Positions 46,830 to 59,835 of a stretch of DNA of 64,000 nucleotides are shown here, piece after piece. This DNA comes from Vitis vinifera (taxonomy: Eukaryota > Streptophyta > Magnoliopsida > Vitales > Vitaceae). Position numbers and translations under genes: made by a program. The DNA is taken from positions 15,488,001 through 15,552,000 of the forward strand of contig NC_081816.1 of the NCBI RefSeq assembly GCF_030704535.1, written 5' to 3'. Numbering within the stretch: position 1 is the stretch's first letter; the number at the start of each line of letters is the position of its first letter. Below the pieces are notes generated by a model, which was not told where the DNA came from, made no database searches, and saw only the letters and a program-made list of their open reading frames with translations.

Positions 46830-48189
46830 GGATTTTTTATAAGAGTACAGCAGTTTTAAAAAATAATTTCTAAATTACCATAATAAGAAAAATAATTCCA
46901 AATCTACTGTAGTTTTGTCAAGATAGGAAAGAGAAAATAACTTGTAAAAAAAATTAAGAAGTGAGAAATCATCTTTTCAAGAGACGATTTAAAAAAATAA
47001 ATAAATAAAATAAAACAAAGTGAGAAATCGTCTCTTAAAGAGACGATTTCCATACTTTTAAAGTGATAAATTCTCACTTCAAACAAAAAAAACCTTCAAA
47101 AATTCACTTTTTCATTCTTTATTCTATTTATACAATAATACAATTATTATAAATATATATTATAAAATTAATTAATTTTATTTACTAAATTTAATATAAG
47201 ATAAATAATCTATTATTTTTTTCTCTTACTTTGGAATTAAAAAAAAAACTATTATCAATTTATGTGAAAGATGAGTTTTAAAAACAATTGTTATTAATTT
47301 ATTAAATAATTATTTAGTATATTATTTAAAAAAACCCAAGTGAAAATCGTCTCTTCAATAGACGATTTCCACACCACCTTTAAAAGTGGGAAATTTTCAC
47401 TTCAAAAAAAAAAAAAAACCTTCAAAAATCCATTTTTTTCTCTTACTAAATAACATACTAAATTTATTATTATTATTATTATTATTTGTTTGAAATAAGA
47501 ATTTCTCACTTTTAAAGGTGGTGTGGAATCGTCTCTTGAAGAGACGATTCCCACTTGGGCTTTTTTAAATAATATACTAAATAATTATTTAATAAATTAA
47601 TAACAATTTTTTTAAAAAAATTCATTTTTCACATAAATTGATAATAGTTTTTTTTTTAATTCCAAAGTAAGAGAAAAAAATAATAGATTATTTATCTTAT
47701 ATTAAATTTAGTATGTTATTTATATATTAAATTTAGTAAATAAAATTAATTAATTTTATAATATATATTTATAATAATTATATTATTGTATAAATAGAAT
47801 AGAAAATGAAAAATGGATTTTTGAAGGTTTTTTTTTTTCTTTTGTTTGAAGTGAGAATTTCTCACTTTTAAAAGTATAGAAATAGTCTCTTGAAGAGACG
47901 ATTTCCCTCTTCTCACTTTCCCACTTGGTTTTTTTTTTTTTTTTAAGTGAGAATTTCTCATATGTATATTTTTTTATGTGGAAATCATCTCTTTAAGAGA
48001 CGATTTCTCACTTTGTTTTATTTTATTTTTTTATTTTTTTAAAATCGTCTCTTAAAGAGACGATTTTTCACTTACAAGTTATTTTCTCTTTCCTATCTAA
48101 ATAAAACTACGATAGATTTGGAATTATTTTTCCTATTACGGTAATTTAGAAATTATTTTTTAAAATTGTCGTACTCTTGTCAAAAATCC
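46830..48189. mobile_element. Giant palindromic foldback element, 1360 bp, Mutator-like target duplication
   Basis: The left half is the inverted complement of the right half almost from end to end. Terminal sequences are ggattttttataagagtac and, in complement, ggatttttgacaagagtac, continuing aattttaaaaaataatttc on both sides. Flanks tagattagaa (46820-46829) and tagattagga (48190-48199) are a 9-10 bp target duplication, as in Mutator-like elements. Seven copies of a 23-bp palindromic motif lie at 46967, 47026, 47345, 47527, 47881, 47983 and 48043 (starts). The right arm has one extra motif-bearing segment of about 100 bp. It has no coding capacity. Transcription across it would give a long hairpin RNA. 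Confidence 0.85.
46967..48065. repeat. Seven copies of a 23-bp palindromic motif with core TCGTCTCTTNAAGAGACGA
   Basis: Copies at 46967-46989, 47026-47048, 47345-47367, 47527-47549, 47881-47903, 47983-48005 and 48043-48065. Each is an inverted repeat of about 11 bp around a single variable base (c, a, c, g, g, t, a). The copies at 47026, 47527 and 48043 are perfect. The others have one or two changes. Most are followed or preceded by gtgagaa/ttctcac boxes. Confidence 0.92.
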
Positions 48190-49074
48190 TAGATTAGGAA
48201 AAACCTAGAAATGGTGAATAGGTTTTTAATTCTTTTCATCCCAAAATTTATTATTTTTAACTTTCTCTTTTTGTATAAGGAAGTGGAAAGAAGAAATAAA
48301 ATGCAAGACACAAGAATTTTTAAATGGAAAATCACCCATACAATCTCTTAAAGACCACACAGATGTAAAAACTATGAGGTTAGGGGCCTCTAATCATAAA
48401 ACTATGAGCACAATTTGACCTAGTTGGTTGTTATCCCTAAGTCTTACTCCCTAATACCTACATTGAACTTCACATCCATGACAGAGTTGTGTTCCTAATG
48501 AACTTTACCTTAGCGCCTGAGGGAATGCAAAACTCCTTCTTAACCCAAGGAATGCAAACATGAACTTCTTGAGAGTTTTGGATGCAATGAAGGTTAATAC
48601 AGTTTTTCCAATATTTGCATTCACAGAGCAAAAAAAAAAAAAAAACTTTTTTGCATAGTATTTATAGGATAAAAATACCTAATAGAATGAAACTTGAATT
48701 TCCAAAATAAAAGTGATCAAAATATGGAAATAATAAAATTGTGCAGATTTAGAAATCTATCATTAGTGCATAAGCACCCTTTAGAGAGCTTGAGTGTTCT
48801 AAGCAGTGCTCCAAGTAAACTTGAGAGCTTGAGTTTTAAAACTATTTTTTAAATGATTTTGCTTAATTTAAAAACCTATAGTCCACTCCATGCCTCAATT
48901 AATTACAATTAACCTTTCCCATACCTTTCTATACTTACCTATGTCATCCCGATTGATCATGTAACAATCTTGAATCTTCAATGGAGAGTAAACCACACAA
49001 TCTAGAAAAGTCCTAAGCCAAAATGAATGAAATAAAATTGCCAACTTAAAATAACATAGCTTAATATACTAACT

Positions 49075-49087
49075 ATCTCTCTCTTAA
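49075..49087 (-). other. Polypurine tract of the Copia element
   Basis: On the minus strand aagagagagatag directly precedes the start of the 3' LTR (ttagtatattaagc). This is the expected position for second-strand priming. Confidence 0.55.
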
Positions 49088-50397
49088 GAAATTTTGCAAC
49101 AAAAGACATAATACCATAAACCATCTAATACTCTCAAATGAAATTTACATATCACTCAATATCACTCATCTAAATCAAATCATACCCAATCGTTCAAGCA
49201 ATTATCATAGTGCATCCAAGGACAATCAATCCGAACATGCTTGTGAGTTGCACATACCAACTAACTAAATACCCATGTTACATAGTGTGTGAGAAAAAAA
49301 TAATATGACCAAAAGCTCAAAAATCATGATGTGGGTCATGCAATCCAATGGATATTGCAGCTACAATAACTATTTCCCCTTTTTGTCACAAAAATGACAA
49401 AGAATGACCAAAGAAAGTGATGAATGCAAGAATGGGAGTGAAAAATAATGATATCCATAAATAGTATTAAGACTCTAGATAAAAAAGATAACAAGAAGAA
49501 AATACATCTAGACCTAGGCTAACATACAAAACAAACTTAGCCAAACCAACTTTAGTACAAAATGAAACTTATTCAAAAAGAATGTCAACTAGTTACTAGG
49601 ATATTCAAACGGGTGGCAAGGAGGCAAAGCTGGAACCACCCTGTAGGCGAAGTAAGAAGTGATCAAGTTTATCCACCGATCTAAGAGTTGAGCTTGATCA
49701 TATAACTCATCAAAATGGGCATCCACATAGGTCTTTAGACAACCAATATAGGCATCCACATGAGTCCCTAAACGACCAATGCAAGCATCCAACTAATCAA
49801 ATTAGGCATCAACTCGAAGATGAAGTTGTTCAATGGAGTTAAGAATTTGTTGAATGCTAAAATCATTAGTAGGGGTTGAGGGGGAGATGTAGAACAAAGA
49901 AGAACTCACTACCTCATGGCTACAATGCCCATGAGATCGGGGCATGGAGGGCTCCCCACTTTACTCCTTCACATATATAATCTCCTCAGCAGCAACTGAT
50001 GTCAAAAAGGATTTGGGAGATGACTAAGGTAAAATGAAGACTCATAGGGCAAGATGACTTATAATGTGGTCATAATATCATAGATGACCTGGGCCATGTC
50101 AATCAGTTTCCTAGAAAGGATAACATGAATTAGGCAATCAAACATCTAATCTAAGTTCAATGAAGGAAGGATAGGAAGTATGTGTGAAATACATAACAAG
50201 GAACTTAGCTAGCTTGGTGAAATCAGCTAGTGGAATATAAATAAAAAGATCACAAGCCTCGCCATAGGGAAAGAGTGGAATCTCAACCAGCTTGAATACA
50301 CCTCAATAGAAAAACTAAGATAAGCCTCTTGAAGAGGCCATATGCCAAATGTGATGACTCCCGATTACTCCATTCCCAAGCTTTAGATCTTGTAGGG

Positions 50398-51909
50398 TGC
50401 ATACATCTATCTATAAGGTTCTCTAGATCTAATGTAATAGAAAAATATAGTATCAAAAACCATATTATAATATAGATCTAGAGATTAAGAGAATCATACC
50501 TGGATTAAAATGCTCCCAAATCAAATCCATGCGAACAAAAAAAAAAAAAAAAAACTTATACTCTATGGAGATCTTGTATACCCAAAGTCTTTCACTTGAT
50601 AACTTTAACCATGACCTTAGCACTTTAAAAGGTGGGATTTGGAAGAGAGAAATCTTTCGCTCTCTCTTTGGAGGTAGAAGATGATAGTCACACCAAAAGT
50701 CCTTAGAAACCCAAACCCTTAGGAGGCATTTACAAGGTTCCCTTACTGGGCTTAAGTGACTTGAGTTCATAGGGCTTGTGTCACTTAATCTAGCTCGAAA
50801 AGGGTCCTAATTGATTAATTAATCATACAAGGCCATCTAATTAATCAATTAGTCTAATCCAAAGACTTCATCACTATTCCATACACAACCTTACGTAATT
50901 ACCAAAATGCTTTTACGCATAAAAATTAACCTAGAGCCAATCCAACCCTCATAAACTGTGTCATCATGGTATACGAGTTCAGAGCGAGGACCACTAGGAC
51001 CCATAAGAGTATTAGCTTCCTTAAAATCCAATCTTAAAGATGATTCAACATCCCACTATAAAGAATCAATTGCACTCCAATACTCTATGTAAATTAACAA
51101 CGAAATGAAGCTCAAGTCCATGACCTACTATCCATTGCATGTAAACCTCCCATGAATCAGTATCCATCATCTAACAAGGTAGTGTTATCACCTATCAAGA
51201 TCACCTCTCTAATACTTTATTTATAGATTCCATTTATTATGTGATCAATGACATACTCTAACTCCAAGGAGCATATGTCAAATTTCACTAAAGGAATTAT
51301 TATGGTCACATATTTTATGATCACATGTCCTTTGGAGCACCTAAAAGGACACACTTTCTCAAATCCATGAGATATCATGGAGCCTCTATTGAGAATATCT
51401 ATTGCCACTAGCCTCCATCAATAGTGACTTAATCCTTAGATAAATATAACCACTTTAAGGTTCACCCGCAAGTCAAAGCCTCCTGTTGATTTTAGCGCAG
51501 ACTCAATATCCTCTCAAGGTTAAGAATCCAATAATAGTTTAGTGAATCATGAAAATTGATAGCCTTACGTCATGATTCACTGTAGGTCCTATCCAGTGTG
51601 CATCACATATACTAGTGCACTCACCATGGGAAACCCATCTCAATGGCTAAGACAAATTATCCCTTTTATTAGGAGCTAATGCACTACAGTCTCTCTTGGA
51701 TTGCCCAAATCCAAGAATTAACTATGCAAAGTTTATCTACCTACAAGAAACTCATGACTTATATCCACTATGCAACTCCTAATGCACCCAAGTCATATAC
51801 AATGTAAAATATATGAGTTGAATGCTGAAATCAATTTCAATACATAAATAGGATAGTAAAGTCTAACTTTGTTACATCATGTCTTGCTTTTAAAGACTCA
51901 ATCCCAACA
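50398..51909 (-). mobile_element. LTR of the iMet-primed family inserted in the Copia interior
   Basis: In complement it begins tgttgggattgagtctttaa at 51909, the same start as the LTR at 57781 (tgttaggatagagaccttaa), and shares ordered blocks with it over its length (gtcacttaatctagctc, taccaaaatgc, ctccaatactctatg). No primer site or purine tract adjoins it, so it may be a solo LTR. The left edge near 50398 is approximate and no target duplication was confirmed. Confidence 0.6.
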
Positions 51910-54409
51910 ACAAAGTGCTTAGTAGCTCCCAACCATGAGCAAGGAAGATACTAGGAAGGATGGTGTCCCTAAATGATCCTAAAGTAATACCATGCTCAAT
52001 CTCGACCCTATAGTTAAAAAAATTTAGCATAGTATCACTTACAAGTGTCCTCAAAATGAAAACACTCAATTAAAAGATCATCGAAGTCAAAGGAGCGCTA
52101 TAAAGTGATTCCCATGATTGAAGATTGAGGCTTAAGAGACTATGTCACCTCCCTAGAACACCTATGTCAAAACATACTAGCCTTAATATTGGAATACAAA
52201 AGGACACAAGAAACGAGAGGGCAACCTTGAAGAAGTAAAAAATTATAAATGCTTAGGAAGGCATCTAGAACACTCCTACAAATTTGTGACAGACTAAAAC
52301 AAGCCTAGGAAAGCACAAGGAATCAAAAACACTAGAAGAATAAAGCGCTACAGAAAACTAGAATGGTAGGAATGTGCAAAATAGGTTGTTGGAAGGGTAT
52401 TTGTAGTCAATGGCAATGTGAGAGCGTTGGATGCAACATTGGAAGCTAGATTAATGCTCAAGTACTGTTAGATGGCTCTTTGAGTGCTCGAGCACTTAAA
52501 GGGCACTAGAAGCCCTTAAGAGTGCTTAAGCACTCAATGCCTAAAGTTTAGTCTCTAAGCATATTTTGAGCTCTCTTTTAAGCATTTAAAATGTCATTTT
52601 TTTTTATGTAAAACATAAGAAAAATAACCCTTGAACCCCAAAAACCTAGATAAAATGTGACATAAAAAATGGCAACCTAGGGCACAAAAAATACATAGAA
52701 ACTTGAGTCTTTAGCATGAACTAAAATAAAGCAAGTAATGAGCTATACAATAATACCAAGGACTATAAGATTTACTCAACAAGATCTTCTTAATAAGAAC
52801 ATGTGCCCAAAAATGTTTTAATGCTGAACAAGGTATAATATAACTAAAATAATCCAAAACAATTATTTTCAAGGACGTTGACTTACTATCTAATTTAAAT
52901 GATTCAATTTTGATTTATGCAATATTACTAAACCATGGAAAATTTTGATTTATTCAACATTCATCAATTAAAGGATAGTTCATCGAATTTCTATTTAACA
53001 TGGCAAAACATTGATGTACATACAACACAACTTTAGTCTTTCTCCATCTCAATCATAAATATCACCATTAATTTTTTTTATTAGTGGAGCTTTTTTATAT
53101 CATAACATAAAATCATACCTTTAACCATAGTGGATGTTTTCCACCAAGGGGTGTTTCCAAATTTTGCAAGTGATGGCATAGTTACTTGGATAAAGACTAT
53201 TTAATTGACTCAAACCAAGGTTGCCATTATTAACTTCGAGAAACATACATGTTGAACTATTTCAAACATGATATGAGAATTTAGTTTGAATAGGCATGAT
53301 ATTCGTGACTCTTTAGAGAACAAAATATAACATATCAATTAAACTTAAGAAGATTCCCTATCAATCACAGACCATTTAATTTTCTATCATACCAAGTTCT
53401 TTATTTACTTTGTTTTAAGGACCTAAAAGGTGATTAATGAGATTCTAGGGATAATTGGAAGATCTTACAAATCAAGTACATCAAAGATATAGCAAAATTC
53501 AAGCTATTTAAGTAAATGTTAAATAAATAAGTTAAGAAAAAATATTTATTGTGCCTTACATATTTTTAGGAAATCACCTAGGACCTTAAATACTATCTCA
53601 ATGTAAAACAATGATTCTCATGCCTAAACCAAAATCCTAGTTGAAACCCCCCTGAAAAAGTAATACTTCCCCTAAAACATAGGTTTACACAAAAGCACAC
53701 TAAGCAAGAAGTCCTATGAGTAGAAAGGACTCTATTAGCATAGAATTAGAACTGAAAACAGAACAATGTGGAGATGTCCTATACTATAGAACAAAATGTG
53801 CTAAGTTGATGTGGAGACTTCTAAAGATTTTCTAAGGATGGAATTCCTATGAGAATATAAAGAAATAACTCTAGACTTGATCGAACATTTATTCTAGAAA
53901 GTGAGTAGATCTTCTTTCTTTACCTAAACTTGTTTCACCCTATGAGGTATGATAAAAAGGTGGGGTTTTCCTTATTCCTAGGCCTAGTGTTAGGCATTTT
54001 TCTTTTTTCTTATATTCAAAATTTTATTTTTAAGGAAATTTGACTCATTCACTAGCCTATTTAAGTGAGACTAATACCTATCAAAAAGCCTACTAAAGCA
54101 CCTACTTTGAGTGTGTCCTAATTTTTTGCATAGTGAGCACTATAGTGATTTGTTAGAGGAGTATACAGGGTTAGGAGGTTCCTCATTTCCCTTAACAAAG
54201 ATTGTTTATCCACTAGTGGAAGTTTCAATCTTAATTATATAGCTAAGTCCTCTCTTGTCTCCCAGGGTCTTACATTTATTAATAATCTAATTGAAAACTT
54301 TAGTCCTAGGGTGAAAGATCTATTTTTTAGAGGGAACCTTTTTTTCATTATTGTTCAATCTCTTGATTTAAAACATTATTTCTCTCATGTAGAAATCTAT
54401 GTTCATTCT

Positions 54410-55660
54410 CTAGAAATCAAAATTTTCAAGATAATTTATTTTCTCTTCTTTTAACACATCATGCTCAGTTTTTAGAGATTTATAAGTAGTAGTTATCTTG
54501 ATGCATTTGTTCAATAATGAATGACATTCTTCATGCGAATCCTCAATAATAGATGCATTTTCATCAAACTCACTAGCACTTGTATCATCTTTACCAAAAG
54601 CCATTGATGTAATGAAATAAAGATAGTCATATTGTTTATACGTGTTATCATTAGAGCTCAAAGGCTCACTCTCACTTGATTCTACATTCCTTCAAGTTAC
54701 CTGCATGGCTATTTTAATATCTTTAAGACCAAGATAGTTAAATAACACATGTTCTAGCCCTCCTCAATTAAAACATTCAATATTTTTTTTCCTTAAAGGT
54801 GATCTTATCATTTTTTCTAGAAGTGTTTTTATTTTTATTTTAATCCCATGGTATTTTTAATTCATTTTGATAGTAAAGCAATCTCTTATGTATCTACCAA
54901 CTCAAAGCTATCAAATTCTTTTCCTTCATTCTTAGAAACCTTAAGAGTGGTTTCTTGTGGCTTCTTAGTATTAGGAATGGACATGTCTTAAGTCGAAAGG
55001 GTTCCCACCACCAACTCTTAATATTTTTCTTATGACTTAAAAGTTAAGAATCTCTTGAGGAAAGATCTTAATATTTTTCTTATGACTTAAGAATCAATTA
55101 AGAATCTTATCCCCAAGGTTAAAGCTAGAGTTGACAATGCCACTTAGCTTTGAATAGAATGCACAGAATGTCTTATCCCCCTTCATCTTTATGCTCTCAA
55201 ACTTTGTAGTGAGCATTTGAATTTTAGACTACTTCATAGTTGAAGTGCCCTCATGAGTGATTGAGAGAATAACCCGAGCTTCTTTAGCATACTTATATAT
55301 GGCTATCCTACAAAATTCATTAGGACTAATCCTATTTAAGATGTTGTAGAGAGCCTAAGCAGTAGCTTCACTCATTATTCAGTTTGTCCCATTTTTGTTT
55401 ATGCTTGAGTTATTCAATGGATCTTCCAATATCATCCAATCTTAATGACGATCCTCATCTAAATTCCATTGAGTTCTAAACCCGTTCTCATTGGATTTTC
55501 AAGAAAAACTCCATACGAACCTTCCCTTGTGGATAGTTTTTGCTATCAAAATAGAGTGGTTATTAATTGAAGGTCCAATCCTTTATGGTTCCATAACTTA
55601 GATCGACAAGGTTTGAAAAAATTGACTTAAAGTTTTTATTTTATTTTATTTTATTTTTTG
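54410..55660 (-). pseudogene. Copia gag remnant
   Basis: Minus-strand translation near 55080-55240 gives KIQMLTTKFESIKMKGDKTF, then FYSKLSGIVNSSFNLGDKI, the gag polyprotein domain of plant Copia elements (UBN2 type). Further along, 54661-54410 is open and acidic with a coiled-coil-like LNKCIKITTTYKSLKTEHDV, typical of the gag tail. Stops and frame changes separate the parts. The CCHC knuckle was not located. Confidence 0.75.
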
Positions 55661-55673
55661 CTTTGATACAAAT
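55658..55673 (-). other. Primer-binding site of the Copia element (initiator-Met type)
   Basis: In complement ttgtatcaaagc matches the canonical plant TGGTATCAGAGC at 10 of 12 positions, 2 bp from the end of the 5' LTR (…atttca). Confidence 0.65.
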
Positions 55674-56468
55674 TGAAATTTTATAGACCTAGATTAGGAA
55701 ACACATAAATGGGGGCAAATGGGTGTTAAATTCTTTTTAGCCCTAATTTCTAATTTTTTAACTTTCTTCTTTGATATAGAAAAAGTGGGGAAAAAAAGTG
55801 TAAGGCATAAATCCACTCAAAAGAATAGTACACAATTTTACCTAGCTGGATGTTATCTCTAAGTCTTATTCCTCAATACCTACACTGAATTTCACATTCA
55901 CTACATAGCACCACAGGTGCTCCTAGTGGACTCTACCTCAAGACATGAGAAGATGTAGATCTCTTTTTCAACCTAAGGAATGTGAACATGAACTTTTAAA
56001 AAGGTTTTGGATGCAAGGAAAGTTAATACAATTTTTCCAATATTTGCATGATAGGGCAAAAAACCTTTCTGGCATGGTATTTATTAAGATAAAAATATGT
56101 AATGGACTGAAACTCAAATTTTCAAAATAAAAGAAATTAAATATAGAAATAATAAAATTGTGCAAATTTAGAAATTTTCCATGAGCACTTGAGTGCTCTA
56201 AACAACCTTGAGAGCTTGAGGAGTTTTAAAACCAATTTTTAAAGTAATTTCACTCGATTTAAAACCTACAGTCCATTCTATGTCTTAATAAATTCTAATT
56301 AGCCTTTCTAATACCTTTCTACACTTAATTATGACATTCCAATTGATCATGCAAAAAATTTGAATCTTGAATGGAGAGTAAGACACATAATCTAGAAAAG
56401 TCCTAATTAATCTAGAGTGAATGGAACAAAATTGTCAACTTTAAATTACATAGCCTAATGTACTAACA
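55674..56468 (-). repeat. 5' LTR of the Copia element
   Basis: About 795 bp running tgaaattttatag … gtactaaca on the plus strand, that is TGTTAGTAC … TTTCA on its own strand. It is shorter than the 3' LTR copy because of a deletion matching about 48340-48410. Confidence 0.7.
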
Positions 56469-57780
56469 ATTTAATTTAGGATTGATCAAAATTTATATTT
56501 TTAGGTCCCACTGAAATTGAATTAATAATTTTGAAAATTATGGAATCTATAAATGAGATTTAGACCATAAAAATTAAGTTATATTATTTGCACCTTTAAT
56601 TTATTTCCATAATTCAAAAATACTCTTTCAATTGGTGTCAAAGCAATAAAAAATTTTAAAAATCAATTTTTTATTTATATGTGTTTTCATTCTTAATAAC
56701 ATGAAGTTTAAGGGCAAACATAAATAAATTCACATTTAGATTCAAAAAATTTATCTTGGTTAGGAAAAATGTACTATCAGGAACGTAAAATATTGAACAA
56801 ATAATTTAAAAAGTTCAAAAAATTGTTTGCATCTTTAACTCTTAAATGAAAAAAGCTAATAAAAAAGTAATTAAAAATTTTAAATGAAGGAAAACTTTCT
56901 CTTAATAAAACTATCTTTTTAGAAAAAAAGAATGTTATAAGACTTGATTAGAGTCAAGCTTGGTTACATTAACTAGTTCTCTTATTGAATCTGAATATGA
57001 ATCTACAAATGACATTGAACAAATTGACAACGACAAGTTTGAATTTAACAATATTAATGATACATAGGATGCATTATTTGAAGAAAGTCTACAAATCAAA
57101 ATGAAAGAGTTAAAATATGTAGGTGAGTACTCAAAACTAAAAAATAACATGAAGACTTAAAAACTAAAAATATTGAGTTGCATGTTAAGATTGAGGCTCT
57201 TGAAATTGAAAAAAAAAATGGCATGTTTGATAAGATAAAGTTTCTTAAATCTGAATATAAAACTATGCTTGAAAAAAATAATGTTATGACTCTTGAAATT
57301 ATGATATCAAAATAAGACTTGTAGGAAGAAAAAGTCACATGAAAAAGTGTTTCGGAGATCTTTGATCCCTCTAGATTCCTTGTTTGCTTTGGATTTTATT
57401 AATTGCATCAATTTTTTTTCCTAGGTGAATGAGATCTTTCCAAAGCTAGTTTGAAGACTGGCTCAGCAATTGCTAATTAAGAAACAAATGACAAAATTCT
57501 CTTTGATAATGGTGGGGGTTGAGTCATAAGACCGTACTGGCCCAACCATAGAAAATGAGGAGGTGGAGATTTAATCACCAAATCAAACACAATAGAAGCA
57601 AAGGTCATAAGCAAATAGTAGGCATTAATCTACGACCACTTCTGATCAAAGATTTCTTACAAGCTCTTGTGTAATTTTTCTTAGATAAAAGCAAAATCTA
57701 ATTGTTTCGCTTGGTTTAAAACCAACTTTACGAAGAGAAAGTGGAAAAGCACTCTTTCAACCCCAACCCTTAGAACATCA
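56469..57780 (+). other. Retroelement-derived debris
   Basis: Plus-strand 56940-57330 holds an interrupted, Lys/Glu/Asn-rich frame (IESEYESTNDIEQIDNDKFE, then LQIKMKELKYVGEYSKL) similar in style to Copia gag tails. No knuckle or protease motif was seen. The rest is unassigned. Confidence 0.35.
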
Positions 57781-59283
57781 TGTTAGGATAGAGACCTTAA
57801 AAATATGACATGATGCAACAAATTTGAAATGCATTATTTATTTAATGATATTCTAGTTTCACTTTTATCTACTTTTATTCCATGCATTATACTATATGAG
57901 CATTCTCGCCTAGCATTTTTAACATTGTAAATGATTTGTGTGCATTAGGAGTTGCACAGAAGATCCAAGTCATTGGTTCCTTAAAAATAGATTACTTATT
58001 CACAATTGGTTCATGGACTTAAGATATCCATTAGAGGTTGTAATGCACTACCTCCGAAGTGGAGGGATGGCTTGTCTTGGTCATCAAGATGGGTTTCCCA
58101 TGGTGAGTGCACTATGGTGTATTGCTACACATTGGATAGGACCTACAATGAGTCACGACATAAGGCTATCAAGTAGTCATGACCTTACCAAGTTGCTTCA
58201 TTGTGTTGTCTCTCAACCTTGAGAAAATATTGAGCTTGTGCTAAAGTTAGTAGTGGTTTTGACCTATGGATGAGATTGTAAGCTAATCATATATTCCCTA
58301 TAGATTGGGTCATTATTGATGGAAGCCGATAGCAATAGGTATTCTCAATAGAGGCATTATAACATCTCATGGGATTAAGATAGAGTGTCCCCTTAGGTGA
58401 TCCCGAGGAGGTGTGTTCATGGAAACTATAGTTATAGTAGTTTCGTAAGTGGAACTTGACATAGGCTCTTTGAGAGTTAAGATATGTCAATTGAATACAC
58501 AATAGGAGGATCTGTAACTTAAGGATGGTAGAGTTAGTCTTGAAAGGTTAATAGTTTTTACCTTGTTAGACTATAAACACTAGTTCAAGGGGAGATTGAA
58601 CACAATTAATTCTCGTTGTTATTTACATAGGATAACGAAGTTCAATTGATTCTCTGTAGTAGAATATTGAATCAACTTCAAAATTGGATTCTGAAGGATT
58701 CAACACTCCTATGGGTCCTATTGGTCCCCACTTTGAGCTTATATACCTTGTTGACACGGTTATAAGGGTTAAATTGGCTCTAGGTTCGCTTTTGTGCATA
58801 AAGACATTTTGGTAATTACACAAGGTTGTACAATGGTAAGTGAATAATGTCTTTGGATTGGGCTAATTGATTAATTAGTACGCCATGTCCAGTTAATTAA
58901 TAAATTAGGATCCATTTTGAGCTAAATTAAGTGACCCAAGCCCATGTGAGATCAAGTCACTTAAATCCAATTAGTAACCCTATAAATACTTTCTTAGGCT
59001 TAGGGTTTCCATCATTTTTGTCTTCCACCCCATCTAGTGAGAAGAAAAAGTCCTAGCCTCTATCCTCCCAAATTCTCCACCGTTTGTGTGCTAAGGAACG
59101 AGATTAAGTTATTGGGTGGAAGATCATAGGTCTACAAGACATTTGGCAACAAAATTTGATTCTTTAACACTTGGATTCAAGATTTGGGAACATCCAAACC
59201 TAAAGGTTAGTACTTTGACCATAAAAAATCAATTTTTTGAAAAACTGGTATTGCTTCCATTACTTAGATCTAAGATGCCAACA
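57781..59283 (+). mobile_element. 5' LTR of an iMet-primed LTR retrotransposon
   Basis: It runs from tgttaggatagagacc to agatgccaaca, about 1.5 kb, and is followed after 2 bp by a primer-binding site. A TATA-like ctataaatactttc lies at about 58980. Related LTR pieces are at 28512-29830 and 50398-51909. The rest of this element is not adjacent, because a Gypsy element begins 2 bp past the primer site. Confidence 0.75.
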
Positions 59284-59285
59284 AC

Positions 59286-59297
59286 TGGTATTAGAGC
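59286..59297 (+). other. Primer-binding site, initiator-Met tRNA
   Basis: tggtattagagc matches the plant consensus TGGTATCAGAGC at 11 of 12 positions and lies 2 bp after the LTR end. Confidence 0.8.
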
Positions 59298-59519
59298 ATT
59301 GTATACCCTCAATTTTGTCCCTTTAGCACATGTCTTTAAGTTCACTCCAGTGTTCCACAGTGTTTCTTTGATGACCCATTACTACTCGTGTAGCTTACCT
59401 TTTCTGAGCCACTTTGGAGACTCTAGTTGACGGATTATCTAACCCCTTATTGCTACCCTTGGCAACCCTAATCTAGACTTAGGCTTTGTCCTAAACATCC
59501 TAGGCACCTTCTAGCTTGT

Positions 59520-59757
59520 ACACACTCACTTTAGGTCACTTAGGCACATTACACTTCACCTAGATTCACTTAGATACTTTTTTTTATTACCTTAGGCACT
59601 TTTTTAGATCACCCTAGGTCACTTATGCACTTGTCAGGCTCACCTAGCCCACTTAGGTCCACCTTGACCCACTTAGATTCACCTAGGCTCATTTAGGCAC
59701 ATCTTGACCCACTTAGGTTCATTAGGTCCACTTAGGCATCCTTGCCCACTTATGTCA
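59520..59757. repeat. Degenerate minisatellite with cacttaggt units in the Gypsy LTR
   Basis: Many imperfect copies of a unit of about 18-20 bp, such as cacttaggtccaccttgacc and cacttagattcacctaggct. Confidence 0.75.
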
Positions 59758-59835
59758 CATTTTCGGTAATTCCTACGTGACTTGCATAATTTGCATGATT
59801 TGCATTTTTAACGCTTGCATGTACTTGATTTCTTA

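Larger units (their letters stand above)
46803..56468 (-). mobile_element. Decayed Copia retrotransposon with nested insertions
   Basis: The 5' LTR (55674-56468) and the 3' LTR (46803-49074, interrupted at 46830-48189) share ordered blocks such as cctagattaggaaa, gttttggatgcaa, gaatggagagtaa and tctagaaaagtcctaa. On the minus strand an initiator-Met-like primer site (ttgtatcaaagc) adjoins the 5' LTR, and a purine tract (aagagagagatag) adjoins the 3' LTR. Between them a gag region is recognisable. Pol is not recognisable, and another LTR is inserted at about 50.4-51.9 kb. Outer target duplications are not conserved. LTR divergence and many stops mark it as old and inactive. Confidence 0.8.

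Noticed and set aside
46967..48065. CRISPR-like array, because identical 23-bp palindromic repeats recur
   Set aside because: Spacing is irregular (59 to 332 bp), the repeats are mirrored about a centre, and the window is plant nuclear DNA.
46830..48189. Assembly artefact producing a false palindrome
   Set aside because: The arms differ by scattered substitutions and one arm has an extra segment of about 100 bp. A flanking target duplication is also present. An artefact would give identical arms.
49589..49792. 67-codon minus-strand frame with repeated DAYIGRL-like wording
   Set aside because: It lies inside the decayed Copia interior and reflects a short internal repeat. No domain is recognisable.
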